A stretch of 64,000 nt of DNA. Source: Aphrocallistes beatrix. Its lineage: Eukaryota; Porifera; Hexactinellida; Sceptrulophora; Aphrocallistidae. Positions within the stretch are counted from its first letter, which is position 1. Every line of letters starts with the position of its first letter. Positions 35,311 to 45,965 of this stretch are shown here, in pieces. The position numbers and the translations under genes were made by a program. The stretch is taken from NCBI GenBank assembly GCA_963281255.1, contig OY725506.1, positions 725,001-789,000 on the forward strand, in the 5' to 3' direction. The notes below the pieces were generated by a model that did no database searches, was not told the origin of the DNA, and worked only from the letters and a program-made list of their open reading frames with translations.

Positions 35311-38300
35311 TTAAAGCAAGCTCTTCACTGAATTCTCAATTTCTTTGATGTACTTGTCTTGGCGTGTGTCGAAGTTGGTGTCCCCAGTGGTGTTGTCCTC
35401 GTAGACGAAGAAGAATCGTGTCACGACATGGTCAGATTCCGGGAGCACCCAAATATTCCCGGACTTCTTAATCTTGATGTCGATTACCTCGCACAGCGCG
35501 ATGCAATTCAGGTTTTGGGATGAGAGCATGGTGGGACGTCCCTTCTTTGTTCCGGCGGCCGGAGCTACGCCACCCCCGTGAATCCCGGAGTACCCGAACG
35601 AGACGGACGCGTGCGGACTTAGATAAATCCCAGAACCGTAAGCGGCGCCATTCAGTTGAAACTTGGTCCCCGACGCGTTCAGGAGACCGTTTCTCATAAT
35701 GGAATGCCAGTTCTCTAGCCGGGATCCGTGGAATGCGTACGTACTCTTATTCTTCTGCTTCAGCTTCCTGAAAGCGGCCTCTTTAGCTGGGGGAGCAGAC
35801 AGCAGGAGGAACTGGTGTGTGGTACCCATCGACTTGATCTGTCGCTCAGGTGGCAGTTTGACAATGTGACACCTGTTGCTAGCCAGCACCCACTGGAGAA
35901 GAGGGAAGGAGTGAGGGTTCAGAGAGTCGAGCCGCTCCTTAAGAACGGCGGGAAGCGATTTTAGCTCCTGGACGACGAACCCCATCGCTTTCTCAACTTT
36001 CTTGAAGTCCTTGTCTTTAGGGTGGAGAGCGAACTGCTTGGGATTGGTCGGGTCTACGACCGTCGGGTACGGATCCAGGATGTCTTCCCTCCGGCCCGAG
36101 AGAGAAGCGGCGTTGCACATGGCCACCAGCAGTTCCACCACCTCGGGGCCGGTGGCGATCGAGTCGGCCACGTCCGCCATAACGCCCAGCGTCTGAAACG
36201 CGAACGAGCAGAGTTCCCGCGCGCAAACTGTCGGCTTCAACATGGCGCCATTTGAGAAGAGATGAGTCTCATCGCAAATGACACAGAAGTCGTTGAGAGT
36301 TGGGATTCTGTTCAGGATGTACTGGATGACGTGGCACAAGAATCCGTGGGAGAGCAGAGGGGGAATCTTAGATTTGATAGCCGCTTCATTGGTGTCGGAC
36401 AGATCTGACATCCAGTCTAGCCCCGACACCTCAGCGCCTCGGGACTGCTGCTTGGAGAAGGTTTGGGGGTTCAGGTCCTAGGGTGCAGTGCTTTAATAAA
36501 CTCACTTTTCTAGAGACGATATCGATCCCGATCAAGAATGGGAATTCACTTTAGCCTGGGACAGGGGAGACGCTGTTTCATCGTGAATTTATTATTCAAT
36601 TGTGTCGCGCGACACAATTTAGTGGCAGTGGTAATCAAGTTACGATGAAACAGCGCTAGAGAAGCACCACTGATGGACATAGGTGGGGTACAGCCTATTT
36701 ATTAAAGTGAGGACATATCTCAAAAAATTTTTTTACAGTAGTCTTTTCACGGTGGATTTTGGAGTATTCTCCAGTAAAAAAGGCAATGGCTGCCCACCTG
36801 ACCAATCTTCGCACCGCCACGGTCCCAGGATAAATTCAGAATGTACTCACATCGTCCAGCTGCTCATTCCTGTCGGCGGAGAGGTAGTCAAGCGCCTTCT
36901 CCAGGTCCATGTTGCACTCCTGCAGTGCGTGGGCCGCTATCTCCGTCTCCCAGCCCATGTCCACCAGCTGAGCCACCAGCATGTCGCAGTCCACCTGCTT
37001 GTCCCGAGAGAACTTCCCGACGAACTGAGCTATCACTCCTTTCTTCTCCCCTCCGCCCAGCTTAGAGGAGCGCAGCCGTCTGTTCTGCACCAACCGCTGT
37101 TCCATGTTCCGATGCGTCTCCACTGCTTCCTCGACCTTACAGTTGCAGAGAGGATTCTCGGGGGCTTTGGTGCTGGACGAGATGAAGTTAGAGATTATCT
37201 TCTCCATCTGCTTGCAGATACCTGCAAGTTGCATCACAGCACATGATTAATAGTAAAATTCTACATCGAATTGGATAACTAAGAAATAGAAATTCTTATA
37301 TAGATTGAACCATGGATTAATACAGTGGTTATCTCCTCTGTGCAACGTGCATTTTGCTTGAAGTTAATGCCAAGGAAAATTCGCTATTTAAACTGTAGAA
37401 TGGCCAGCATTTATATGGCTTCTGTGGCATAAAAAATGGCTGGGAGACATCCGCGATATCAGGGACACTGTGTCCCCAGTCGGGATTCTATGGTTAAACG
37501 ATAATAATGAGCGAAATACTCGAATGATCCAATTAAAAATGTTACCCACCCATTTCTAAGTTCAGAAATGGGAACAGGTCTCACCTTTGGTGTTGGCCCT
37601 CTCCTCCTGGAAGACCTCCGTCTTGATGTCTCCTCCGTCGATGTAATGGTCCGCACTCAGACTCAGTCGGACTGTGAGGGGAATCGTGTGCTTCACGCCC
37701 CAAGCCCGGGCAATTTCCGGTTCCAGGAAGTTCATGTCGATTATCAGGTCTATGTCGATGTCTCCGATTCCTCCGTAATTGCGCGTCACGATTGCGTTAG
37801 GGTTGAACTTCTGCTTCACTCGCTCCACGTCTTCCAGCAGCAGTGCGTGCATCGTGATTTCCTCTGTCTCCTCGAAGTCGTAAGGATCGTCCTCATCTCC
37901 GGAGTCTACGAGTGAGAGGTAAGTCCAGGAACAGAAATAACCGAAAAAAGTTTCTAAAAAGTACTAAAAAGTGCGAAAAAAGTTCAAAAAGTGCGAAAAA
38001 AGTTCTAAAAAGCGGAAAACAAATTTCGAAAGTATGCCAGGGAATAACTTTCAACAGTTGACCTGGGGTTTGGCGGGTGTAGACTCCAAATATCCTATTT
38101 CGAATTATGTTTACAATAGATACATAAAGTAAACAAATCTCAAAGTGTGCTAGAGACAATAGTCTATTCTGGAATGTGTAACTCACCGTCGCTATAGTCC
38201 TGATCTTCGTCGGTGCAGTTGGTAGCTTGGGACGCGTTGGACTGGGAACTGACCTGGGACTGAAGGGCTGGCAGTAGGAGTTCTCTCAGCTCTGGGGTGA

Positions 38301-41064
38301 GAGTGTCCTGGGTTGGAGGAGCTACGCGTTGCTTGGCACAACTCTGTACGAGGAGGTCCCAGGCTATGCAAGGGAGACGCTTAGACAAGATGTCTGACTC
38401 CTAAACGATAGCAGAGTATAGACTGCAGACATAGGCGTAACTCCAGGGGTGGCAGGGGTAGCATGCCACATTAGTTTGATATATGTTTACAAATCTCGCC
38501 ACCCCAGCTAACCATGAAAAAATCAAAATAGTTACGCCTATGACTGCCTGAACATAGAACATACAAATCCACTGTCGTTCATTCCCATCGAATTATTTTA
38601 TTTCACTAATCGGAAGGATTTTTCATTAGTACGGAGCTGTTCGGATTAGCGAGTGTGTACATAAAGGAACTTAACGTCTTTTAACGAATAAACGCCGGGG
38701 GTTTAACGTCCATGAAAAATAATCCCTGGGGTGCTAATTCAGGTTAAGACGGTATGGCGAGTTACCTCATCTCCTATATAAGTGAACATAACTCACATTT
38801 CCGTGCTTGGAGGTTATCATGAGTGTGATTTGTGGGTAGTCCTCTTCTATGCAGATGAATGTGTAGCTGTTGCACACTCCCTCGTGCTGGTACGAGAAGC
38901 AAACGTTTTGGTCCTGTACCGTCAGACCACCCAACTTGTCACAGCTGTTGATCAGCACCTCCAACAGCTCCAAGTCAGCTGATAGCTTGGACTTGGACCC
39001 TGTGGGTTTAGGCGGGCTGTGCGGGGAAACGATATCGGAGAGAGACACCTTGGACCGCTTAGAGGGCGGGGTGGTGGAGGATTGGGGAGAGAGCGGGTCA
39101 CGCTCGGGGGAAGACTCGGAGTTGAGAACGATCACGTCCATCTGCTCAGCTGACTGGGTGCTGTAGGAGAGGGTGGAGCCGGGGCTGTCTGAGATCACGA
39201 TGGTGTCGATCAGCTCGCTAGGGAGGGGGACGCTCGTTGGGTCGATCTGTCCGACATCCATCGATTCGGTGTCTGGGGGCGGAAGGGTGTCAACTTGCAT
39301 CTGCTCAGGACTCAGCAGCTTTTCCTTGCTGTCGGCTGTCGGAGCTAACTCAGTCAGCTGGTTAGGAATTTGAAGCTGCGGTGGAGGCACAGCACATTCT
39401 TGAGCTGGTAACTCGTTGCTAACCACCTGGCCTCCCGCTGGCATCAACTGAGTCTTGTCCTCCTCATCCTCTACTATGATGACGTCATCAAGACTAGACG
39501 GCACAGCTTCTGACGTTTCTGTCACGGCTGTTTGGGATTCAACGCTCGTAACAGGCGCTGTGGTTTGTGGCGTAGTCGTGACTGGTTCTGTGGACTGTGC
39601 GGTCGAATCTTCCGCTGGCGACGGAGCTTCTACTGACATTGGAATGGAGTCCTTTGGTGGATTCAGATTTTGTGCTGGGACCAGGGATGGTGGCAGTTCA
39701 GCCCTCTTTTCTGGTTGCATTGTTTCAATTGGTTTCGTCTTCTCCTGTGCTTCATCAATTTCAGCGGGTTTTTCTAACTTCATTTCTTCAGTTTTTTGAA
39801 ATATTTCTTCCGTCATTTCAACCGGTTTCTGAACGGAGTCTGGCGTCACTTCAACCGGTTCTTGCGCCATTTCAACCGGTTCTTGTACCGATTCTACCTG
39901 TTTCTGGACCGGTTCTTGGACCGATTCTTGTACCGTTTCAACCGGTTTCTGAATGGAGTCTGGTGTCATTTCAACCGGTTTCTGAACGGGCTCTTGTGCC
40001 ACTTTAACCGGTTCTTGTATCGATTCTACCGGTTCAGGGTCCAATTCTACCGGTTTCTGAATCTGTTCTTGTATCATTTCAACCGGTTTCTCAACAGGTT
40101 CCTGTATCATTTCAACCGGTTTCTCAACAGGTTCCTGTATCATTTCAACCGGTTTCTCAACAGGTTCTTGCATCAATTCTGCCGGTTGTTGAATCGTCTC
40201 TTGGCTTATTTCCGCGGGTTCTTTAGCGTCCATCTGTACCGGATTCGCAGTCGGTTCTGTCTCCATGGGAGTAGGATTTGATTCCAGTTCTTGGATTGGT
40301 AGGGTGGCAGGTGTATCCACCGGTTTCTGTGATATTGCTTGGGTCGGCTGAGGAATGGTTTCCTGCATTTCCATGTATGTAGGCTTTGAAAGGTCCTGTG
40401 TTTCTCTTTCAGGTTTCGAACTATCTTCGTGTGTGTCCAGTTCAGCAGACTTAGCTGCAATTTCTTGCGTTTTCGTGTCAGCCGATTTTGTAGTTGGTTT
40501 TTGAATCTCCGTTTCTACAAACTTCGTAGCAGTCCCTAGTGCAGGCTTTGTTGAATCCTGTTCGGGGGCTGTAGACACAGCAACTGTTGCTTCCATTTCT
40601 TCAGGTTTTGATTCTGTTCCTTGCGGTTTCTCTCCTATTCCTCTCTGGACATTCTCCGTCTCTACCTGAGCTGTTTCTTTTCTAGATTCCTGAGGTGTTG
40701 CTTCGCCCTTATTCGCTACGTCCTCCACGATATCAGATAGAATGGATTCGACAGGGTGAGGTACGCCGGAAAGAGGCTTACTGTCCTGTTTCGGTATATC
40801 CTTCACCTCGACCGGGGCTGGTGAAACAGTATCATTCGAGCTGACCTTAGGTCCGCTGTCTGCATGTTCTAGACTTTCCTTAGTGTCCTGTCCTGTGTCC
40901 ACTTTCGGCTTACCCACACCCTCTGCATCAATCAGTGGCGGAGGAATGTTGTCGGGAGGTGGTTGGGGGGTTTCGGGGACGGGAGGGGGCCCGGGTTCAT
41001 TCTTAGTTTCCGGATTGGTTGCTTTTGGTTTCGTCTCTGCAACTTTAGATTGGTTGGATGACAT
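35311..41064 (-). CDS. PARP6/8-like: PARP6/8-type mono-ADP-ribosyltransferase with long repetitive N-terminus and UBA-like domain
   Basis: Five exons join in phase to 1,446 aa: 41064-38797, 38400-38187, 37905-37585, 37221-36851, 36477-35311; all GT-AG. Exon 1 (residues 1-756) is Pro/Glu/Thr-rich with tandem EPVEKPVEMIQ-type repeats, ending in a possible RWD-like segment (YTFICIEEDYPQITLMI). Exon 3 carries NYGGIGDIDIDL...FLEPEIARAW, matching the PARP6/8 N-terminal region. Exon 4 ends with a UBA-like helix triplet (LVAQLVDMGW...ALQECNMDLEKALDYL). Exon 5 is the PARP6/8 catalytic part: IPTLNDFCVICDE, VDPTNPK, SNRCHIVKLPPERQ, His about 1308 (YAFHGSRLENWHS), Tyr about 1343 (GAAYGSGIYLSP), SFGYSG and VTRFFFVYED. 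Vertebrate PARP6 is about 630 aa. Mono-ADP-ribosylation is expected; substrates are unknown. Confidence 0.92.
36555..36665. repeat. Inverted repeat with central palindrome (PARP intron)
   Basis: CGCTGTTTCATCGT at about 36563 is inverted as ACGATGAAACAGCG at about 36641. Between them sits the palindrome ATTGTGTCGCGCGACACAAT near 36598. It could be a short MITE; target duplications are not clear. Confidence 0.65.
37935..38160. repeat. A-rich short repeats plus one degraded 140-bp satellite unit (PARP intron)
   Basis: 37945-38030 holds repeats of the type GTGCGAAAAAAGTTCTAAAAA. It is followed at 38040-38160 by one diverged unit of the 140-bp repeat ('gtttacaatagatacataaagtaaacaaatctcaaa'), the same family as in the large block at 12.8-22.9 kb. 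Confidence 0.75.
38432..38545. mobile_element. Short MITE (PARP intron)
   Basis: A 114-bp unit bounded by CATAGGCGTAACT and its exact inverse AGTTACGCCTATG; gGGTGGC and GCCACCC form further inner pairing. Non-coding. ACTGC occurs close to both outer ends, so a short target duplication is possible. Confidence 0.7.
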
Positions 41065-42295
41065 CCTCTAACTCGAATCGTGAATTGAATAAGAGTAATT
41101 GCAATAAATATAGCAACAAAAATGACCCAAATCAAATCTATTTATAGACTGTTACGATTACTGCAGAGAGAGCATTAATTAATTCATAAAAGACTATTTC
41201 TCTTGAATGAAGTGAGTAATGCGACACGAAATGCGAACCAGGGATTAGAACAAGATTTTCGAAATCCTCCAAGTTGTAGGTTCTAAGTTTTTTAAGCCAT
41301 ACAACGCTTATTCTCGTAATAATGCATGGATTCTATAAAATATCGCTCCACACTCAGTCTAGCAGATAATTTTAGAATATTATCTGATAGCAATGGCAGA
41401 GATTTCTGAATTTGACAGAGATGAGTGAGTCGGTAGGGAGAGAACCTACGGTGGGTACAAATAAGAGCATTGAAAATCTGCTCAAAATGTGCTGGAATTA
41501 TGCGGGATGCTTGCAGTACCAACTCTGAGTGTCCTCTTAGCAATAGAGGTGTGAATGGGAGTGGTGGGTGGTCTAGCAGATCACCTTGAAGAGTGCACCG
41601 ATTCATTCTCAAATGTCCGTTTGTGAAATACGGTTATAAGACAGAGATGCAAAGAATGAGCTTGGAAACAAATCGGATCGAAGCAAAGGAGTGCAATACT
41701 GAGGTAGTGATCTATGGTAGATGAATTGGAACAATTTGAAGAGGAAAAGAAGCAACAATATGAAGTGATTATGTAACTTAAAAGAAGGGGGATTATCTGC
41801 AACTGAAAGTGAGAGATGTGAAAACAAATGGAACAATTTGGATTATAAGAGATAGGTTTGGTAACTACGTTATCACCAACAGGGTCTCAAGACTCAAGAG
41901 GATAGCTATAACTAAATACTACAGTAAACCTGTATAATAACGGCCACCCAAGATACTGGTCAAAATGACCGTTATGTATTACAGGTGCCCGTTACAGCAG
42001 GTCCAATGCATATATGCCAACTTGAGCAATGATAAAAGCGGGACGTAATGGAGAAATGTTGTGTAAAAATGGGTTAGCTCAATAGAAAAGCGAAAAAAGG
42101 ACGGTTGGCATGTATGCCAATGATATTTTCAACAGCCAGTATCCCCCCATCATATCATCATAGGTATTATGAGTGTGTATTCTATGACATGCAAATAAGA
42201 GTTCTAGAAAGAGATAGTGTAAGGATTACTGTAAGGGTTTGAATGAATAGAAAGTAAGAAGCTACGTTATGTGTTATCTCTCCTGCAGCAGACGT
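41065..42295. other. Intergenic between PARP6/8 and ALYREF
   Basis: No gene supported. 41929-42000 looks like part of a pogo-like element (CAGTAAACCTGTATAATAACGGCCACC), and 42009-42116 is a MITE related to the inner unit at 560-736, with ends CATATATGCCAAC and GTTGGCATGTATG. Confidence 0.5.
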
Positions 42296-43090
42296 CTAGC
42301 TCTGATCCATGGTGTCAGTCCGAGAATCGCTCTTTGTTTTGTGGTATTTGTCAAGATCGTCGTTCAACTCGTTCGCAGAGGGGATTTTCCTTCCCATCCC
42401 GCTGCCCCTACCCCTGGCACCCCTCCCCCCGCGTCTCGACCTCCCTCCGCGTCTCGGAGTCCCCCTGCCCCCTCCTCCCCCTCCTCCGACGCTGCCACCC
42501 CCTCTCGGGGGGGCAGGACTCTCCCCTGGCAACTGAGTTATGCGGAAGGAACTCATGGCCACGTGCAGCCGCATGGGGCGTCCGTCGAGAGGAACGTCCT
42601 GGTACGCTTGGATCGCTTTCATCGCGTCGCTCGATCGCGTGAAGACCACCTCTGCGGTCCCGATGGAGCTCCCCTGTGCGTTGTAGTGGACGCCGTAGCG
42701 CCTCAGCCGTCCGAACTCGCTGAACAGTTCGTTAATGTCGGCGTCATTGACTCCGAAGTCAAGGTTAGAGACGATTATCGATGTGCCCATTGGTCCGCCC
42801 AGCTGGATGCTGTTCGATCTCTGGAGTAGGCCCCTCCCTCTCCCCCCGCCGGCGGTCTGTGTCCCGCCGCGTCTGGACGCCTTGAATCCGGTCCCGGCGC
42901 CTTTGCGACTCAGCGCGGAGGAGTAGCGGCCCGAGAAGGTGCTGCCCCCGTAGCTGCGAGGTCTTCCGCCGCCCTTCCCTGCCCTCCCGACTCCCCGCGC
43001 CCCCCTTCTAGCCCCCCTGCCCCCTCTGCTCGCACCGCGGGAGACAGACCGCTTCTGCTTAATGATTTCATCCAGGCTCGAGTCTGCCAT
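42296..43090 (-). CDS. ALYREF: mRNA export adaptor ALYREF (THOC4)
   Basis: Intronless 264-aa frame, close to human ALYREF (257). The start at 43090 (MADSSLDEIIKQKR) is chosen over an upstream in-frame ATG at 43183 because it begins directly with the N-terminal UAP56-binding motif. An RG/GR-rich region follows, then one RRM (about 95-175: TSIIVSNLDFGVNDADINELF with RNP2, and an RNP1-like GTAEVVF), a second Gly/Arg-rich region, and the C-terminal UAP56-binding motif (SANELNDDLDKYH). It bridges spliced mRNA in the TREX complex to the NXF1 export receptor in the nucleus. GC content is visibly higher than the surroundings, as expected from the RG repeats. Confidence 0.95.
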   Translation of the reverse strand: MADSSLDEIIKQKRSVSRGASRGGRGARRGARGVGRAGKGGGRPRSYGGSTFSGRYSSALSRKGAGTGFKASRRGGTQTAGGGRGRGLLQRSNSIQLGGPMGTSIIVSNLDFGVNDADINELFSEFGRLRRYGVHYNAQGSSIGTAEVVFTRSSDAMKAIQAYQDVPLDGRPMRLHVAMSSFRITQLPGESPAPPRGGGSVGGGGGGGRGTPRRGGRSRRGGRGARGRGSGMGRKIPSANELNDDLDKYHKTKSDSRTDTMDQS

Positions 43091-43756
43091 TGTTTGTTTG
43101 TTTGTTATTGTTTGTGAATATCGAGTATCTGTGCAAATAAATAAATACGAATAAATTATAAGACACATCCATGTTAATAACACTGATAAGAATGTGAACT
43201 TACAATTCCCAAATCGAAGATTCGTCCCTGGAGCAACAGGCAGATCAGAATTGAATTCTGTAGAATTAATCTCAGGAAACTGAGGCTAAATCAGTTAAAT
43301 ATGAGCCATTTATAATCAATAATCGTCTCAATCCACACCTAAAAGCGTGAATGCCAACGGCACAGTCTCGTAACCAATGAGACTGATACTGATAATTCAG
43401 AATGGGCATTGAAAGGTGTCAAATTATTCATGCGAGTGAGGAATGGAAGAAGAGAGGCTGTGGTGAGGGAACTGATCAGAACGCTTCTCCCTGTGAAAAG
43501 AAGGAGCTAGAATTACACTTTGGTGATAGAGCTTACTATCTGTTCGCTTATCGAGAAATGTGCTCAAAATACATTTTCTATCTTCAAAAAGAATAGAGAA
43601 TGGAGAACTGAGAAATAAAAACGCTAGTGGTGATTATATGACAAATTATAGTCCCTTGAATAAGCGAGGGGTGAACTCGGAACGAAAATCGGCAAAAATT
43701 AATTATTCAAAAACTTGAAGTACTAAGTGTAGAAAATATACTAAGGATGTTTACTA
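43091..43756. other. Intergenic
   Basis: Upstream region of ALYREF. A 64-codon frame at 43402-43596 has no recognised domain and I do not call it. Confidence 0.45.
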
Positions 43757-45084
43757 GGTCGTTCAATAAGTCTTGCGGGTCATGGTATATTTCGCAAACT
43801 ATAATAGTAAACAAATCAGTTTTTATCTATAAGACAACCTTATATCTTAGCTTGATTTACTGAAAATCTTGGCTTGATTGAATGAAAATTACAAATTTCT
43901 GATCAATTTATTCACACATCATTTCAACATACTGGTAAAATTATGGCTTCCAAGGATGACAATTTTAATCTGAAATGGAGAGCTTACATTGAGTTTCGCA
44001 CAAAACTCCGCATCCAGCCGGTACTCATCTACAACGAGTTGCAGGAGGTATTGTGCATGGACTGCCCTTCCAGATCAACGGTCGAGCGATGGGCTGCACG
44101 ATTTCAGTCTGGAAATACAAACGTGTCAGATCTACCTCGATCTGGGAGACCGGTGTCCGTCAGCACCCCAGAGAATGTTGCTCTAATCGAGAGCAAAGTC
44201 AGGGAAGATAAGTGTATAACAATCGAGCAGTTAGAGCAGAGTATGGAGATTTCATCGGGGGCCATTCATTCCATTCTGACTACTCAGCTTGGTTTCCGAT
44301 CCATTTGCGGTAAGTGGGTCCCAAATAACCTCGGCGATCAACAAAAGCTCGCACGTGTAAAGACTGCCAAGAAACTCCTGGAAACCTATGACGGTTGTGA
44401 TTCTAGACGCCTAGCTGAAGTTATAACCGGGGATGAGACTTGGGTATATTATTCAACCCCTTACAGCAAGTATAAAATGCGATCATGGGTGAGAGGCGAC
44501 GAAAGACCGGCCCAAATTCCTAGGCCCGACTTCAGAAAACCGAAGGTCATGTACACGATCTTCTTCAATAGTAGTGGAATAGTCTTGCAAATACCTTCTG
44601 AAAGTGGTAAAACAGTAAACGCAACGTTTTTTATAGAGAAAGTACTTCCAAACCTAATAAAAAACGTGGAAGAGCTCCGTCCCAGGCTAAAATGAGGGGA
44701 ATAAAATTATTGATAGATAATGCTAGCTCCCATACAACCAAGCTCACTAAAAATTTCTTGGAATCAGAGGGGTTAGATTTACTTCCCCACCCACCCTACT
44801 CACCAGACCTAGCTCCCTGTGATTTTTGGCTATTCCCCAAGCTCAAAATCTACCTTCAAAGCAGGGAATTTTAGTCGAAACAAACCCTCGGGTCGGCCCT
44901 GTACCAGTTCTTCAAATCCACCCCCGAAGAAGAGTACAGAAATGCATTCATAAAGTGAGTGGAAAGATCGAAACGCTGTGTAGAAGTAGGAGGGGGGTAT
45001 TTCGAATAAATAATACATTGAGACATATTCTATGACATTTATTTATGATTTTATGGTATGACCCGCAGGACTTTTTGAATGCCC
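43757..45084 (+). mobile_element. mariner transposon, decayed
   Basis: 1,328 bp, a normal mariner length, flanked by TA (43755-43756 and 45085-45086). Inverted termini of about 30 bp are GGTCGTTCAATAAGTCTTGC at the left and, reversed, GGGCATTCAAAAAGTCCTGC at the right, both followed by GGGTCAT. Confidence 0.92.
43943..45021 (+). pseudogene. mariner transposase (DD34D), broken
   Basis: Starts MASKDDNFNLKWR. It contains paired helix-turn-helix regions (STVERWAARFQSG; GRPVSV), WVPNNL in place of the usual WVPHEL, first Asp in ITGDETWVYY, second Asp in LIDNASSH, and YSPDLAPCDFWLFP whose final Asp lies 34 residues after the second, the DD34D spacing. At about 44692 the frame shifts by one nucleotide. 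Later there is a TAG at about 44872 and, near the C-terminus, a TGA at about 44956 where Trp is usual. At least three lesions make it inactive, though divergence looks modest. Confidence 0.9.
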
Positions 45085-45347
45085 TAGTAATCTCAAAAAG
45101 ACGGACAGAGAATGGATGTCATTGAGGGCTAGTGGACACTGTTGACTTAATATTACAAAAAACTATCGAAAAAAGTTGAATTGTTCTATTCACAAAATGT
45201 CTTCAAGCCCTAGAGAGGTGCAAAACCACATGAAATGGTCATGATAAAGTGTCATCCTATTTTTCTATAGAACAACCAAGTATATTCTCATCTGCCGTAT
45301 CAAAGCAGACAGGAATGGAATCATGACGGTAAAATAGTGTGAATAAT

Positions 45348-45728
45348 CTATATATTAAACCCTCTCCCTTCATTCGCATCGTCATCTGAGTTCTCCTTCA
45401 CTTTCGGATTCCAGTGGAAGTCTGTGTCGAGGTACTTTTTCGTGATGGCGCCTGCTCCAATTCTCTCGTAATCCTTCACATATTTGGAAGTATAGAAGTC
45501 CAACTTCTCGTGGTAGCAAGCCCAGAACGCCTCCACTTCGGACAGACACCAGGTGAAACCGCCGCTGCCGTAGCAGGCAGCCACCACTTTAGCTTCGGGG
45601 GCGCAAGCCCTCAGAATTTTAGACTTCACAGTTCTCTTCATTCTCGTCAGGTTTCTGTCTTCTAATCGATTCAACTCCTTTAGCATTGCAAGGGATTCTA
45701 TTTTGGATTTGGGTTCTTTCTCTGCCAT
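45348..45728 (-). CDS. Twin CX9C (CHCH) protein, probably mitochondrial
   Basis: 126 aa from the ATG at 45728 (MAEKEPKSK). The frame stays open upstream to 45845, but that stretch runs into a G-rich repeat, so the downstream start is preferred. Cysteines at 42, 52, 61 and 71 form two CX9C motifs separated by eight residues (CAPEAKVVAAC...CLSEVEAFWAC), the CHCH coiled-coil-helix fold. The N-terminus is helical and charged, and a C-terminal tail follows. Such proteins are oxidised by MIA40 in the intermembrane space and serve in respiratory complex assembly or structure. I cannot say which member this is; a CMC-type or complex assembly factor is possible. Confidence 0.75.
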   Translation of the reverse strand: MAEKEPKSKIESLAMLKELNRLEDRNLTRMKRTVKSKILRACAPEAKVVAACYGSGGFTWCLSEVEAFWACYHEKLDFYTSKYVKDYERIGAGAITKKYLDTDFHWNPKVKENSDDDANEGRGFNI

Positions 45729-45799
45729 ATCTCTATAGGAAATATCGCTAATATTGAAACAAGCTTCAAGGTAGTTCGACAATCGACGGTTCAGTTTTG

Positions 45800-45965
45800 C
45801 AGAGTCACAGGCAGGGGCGGTGAACTTTTCGAAATCTAAGGACAATTTCGGGGTTCCAGGGGGGGCTCAGCCCTAAATTTTGTATTGCGTCTATGGGCCA
45901 TCTTCGAATCCAAGGGGGGCTCGAGCCCCCACCGCCCCCCCCCCCCGGATTCGGCGCCTATGGTC
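45800..45965. repeat. G/C-rich mobile-element-like repeat
   Basis: Contains two related blocks, 'ggggggctcagccct' and 'ggggggctcgagccccc', a run of 14 C (about 45939), and ends CGGCGCCTATGG. It resembles the short CATAGGCG-ended MITE at 38432 in its terminal motif. The boundary on the gene side is unclear. Confidence 0.45.

Noticed and set aside
39455-40281. Frames opposite to PARP exon 1 with FNRFL repeats
   Set aside because: Mirror of the EPVEKPVE repeat DNA; no independent support.
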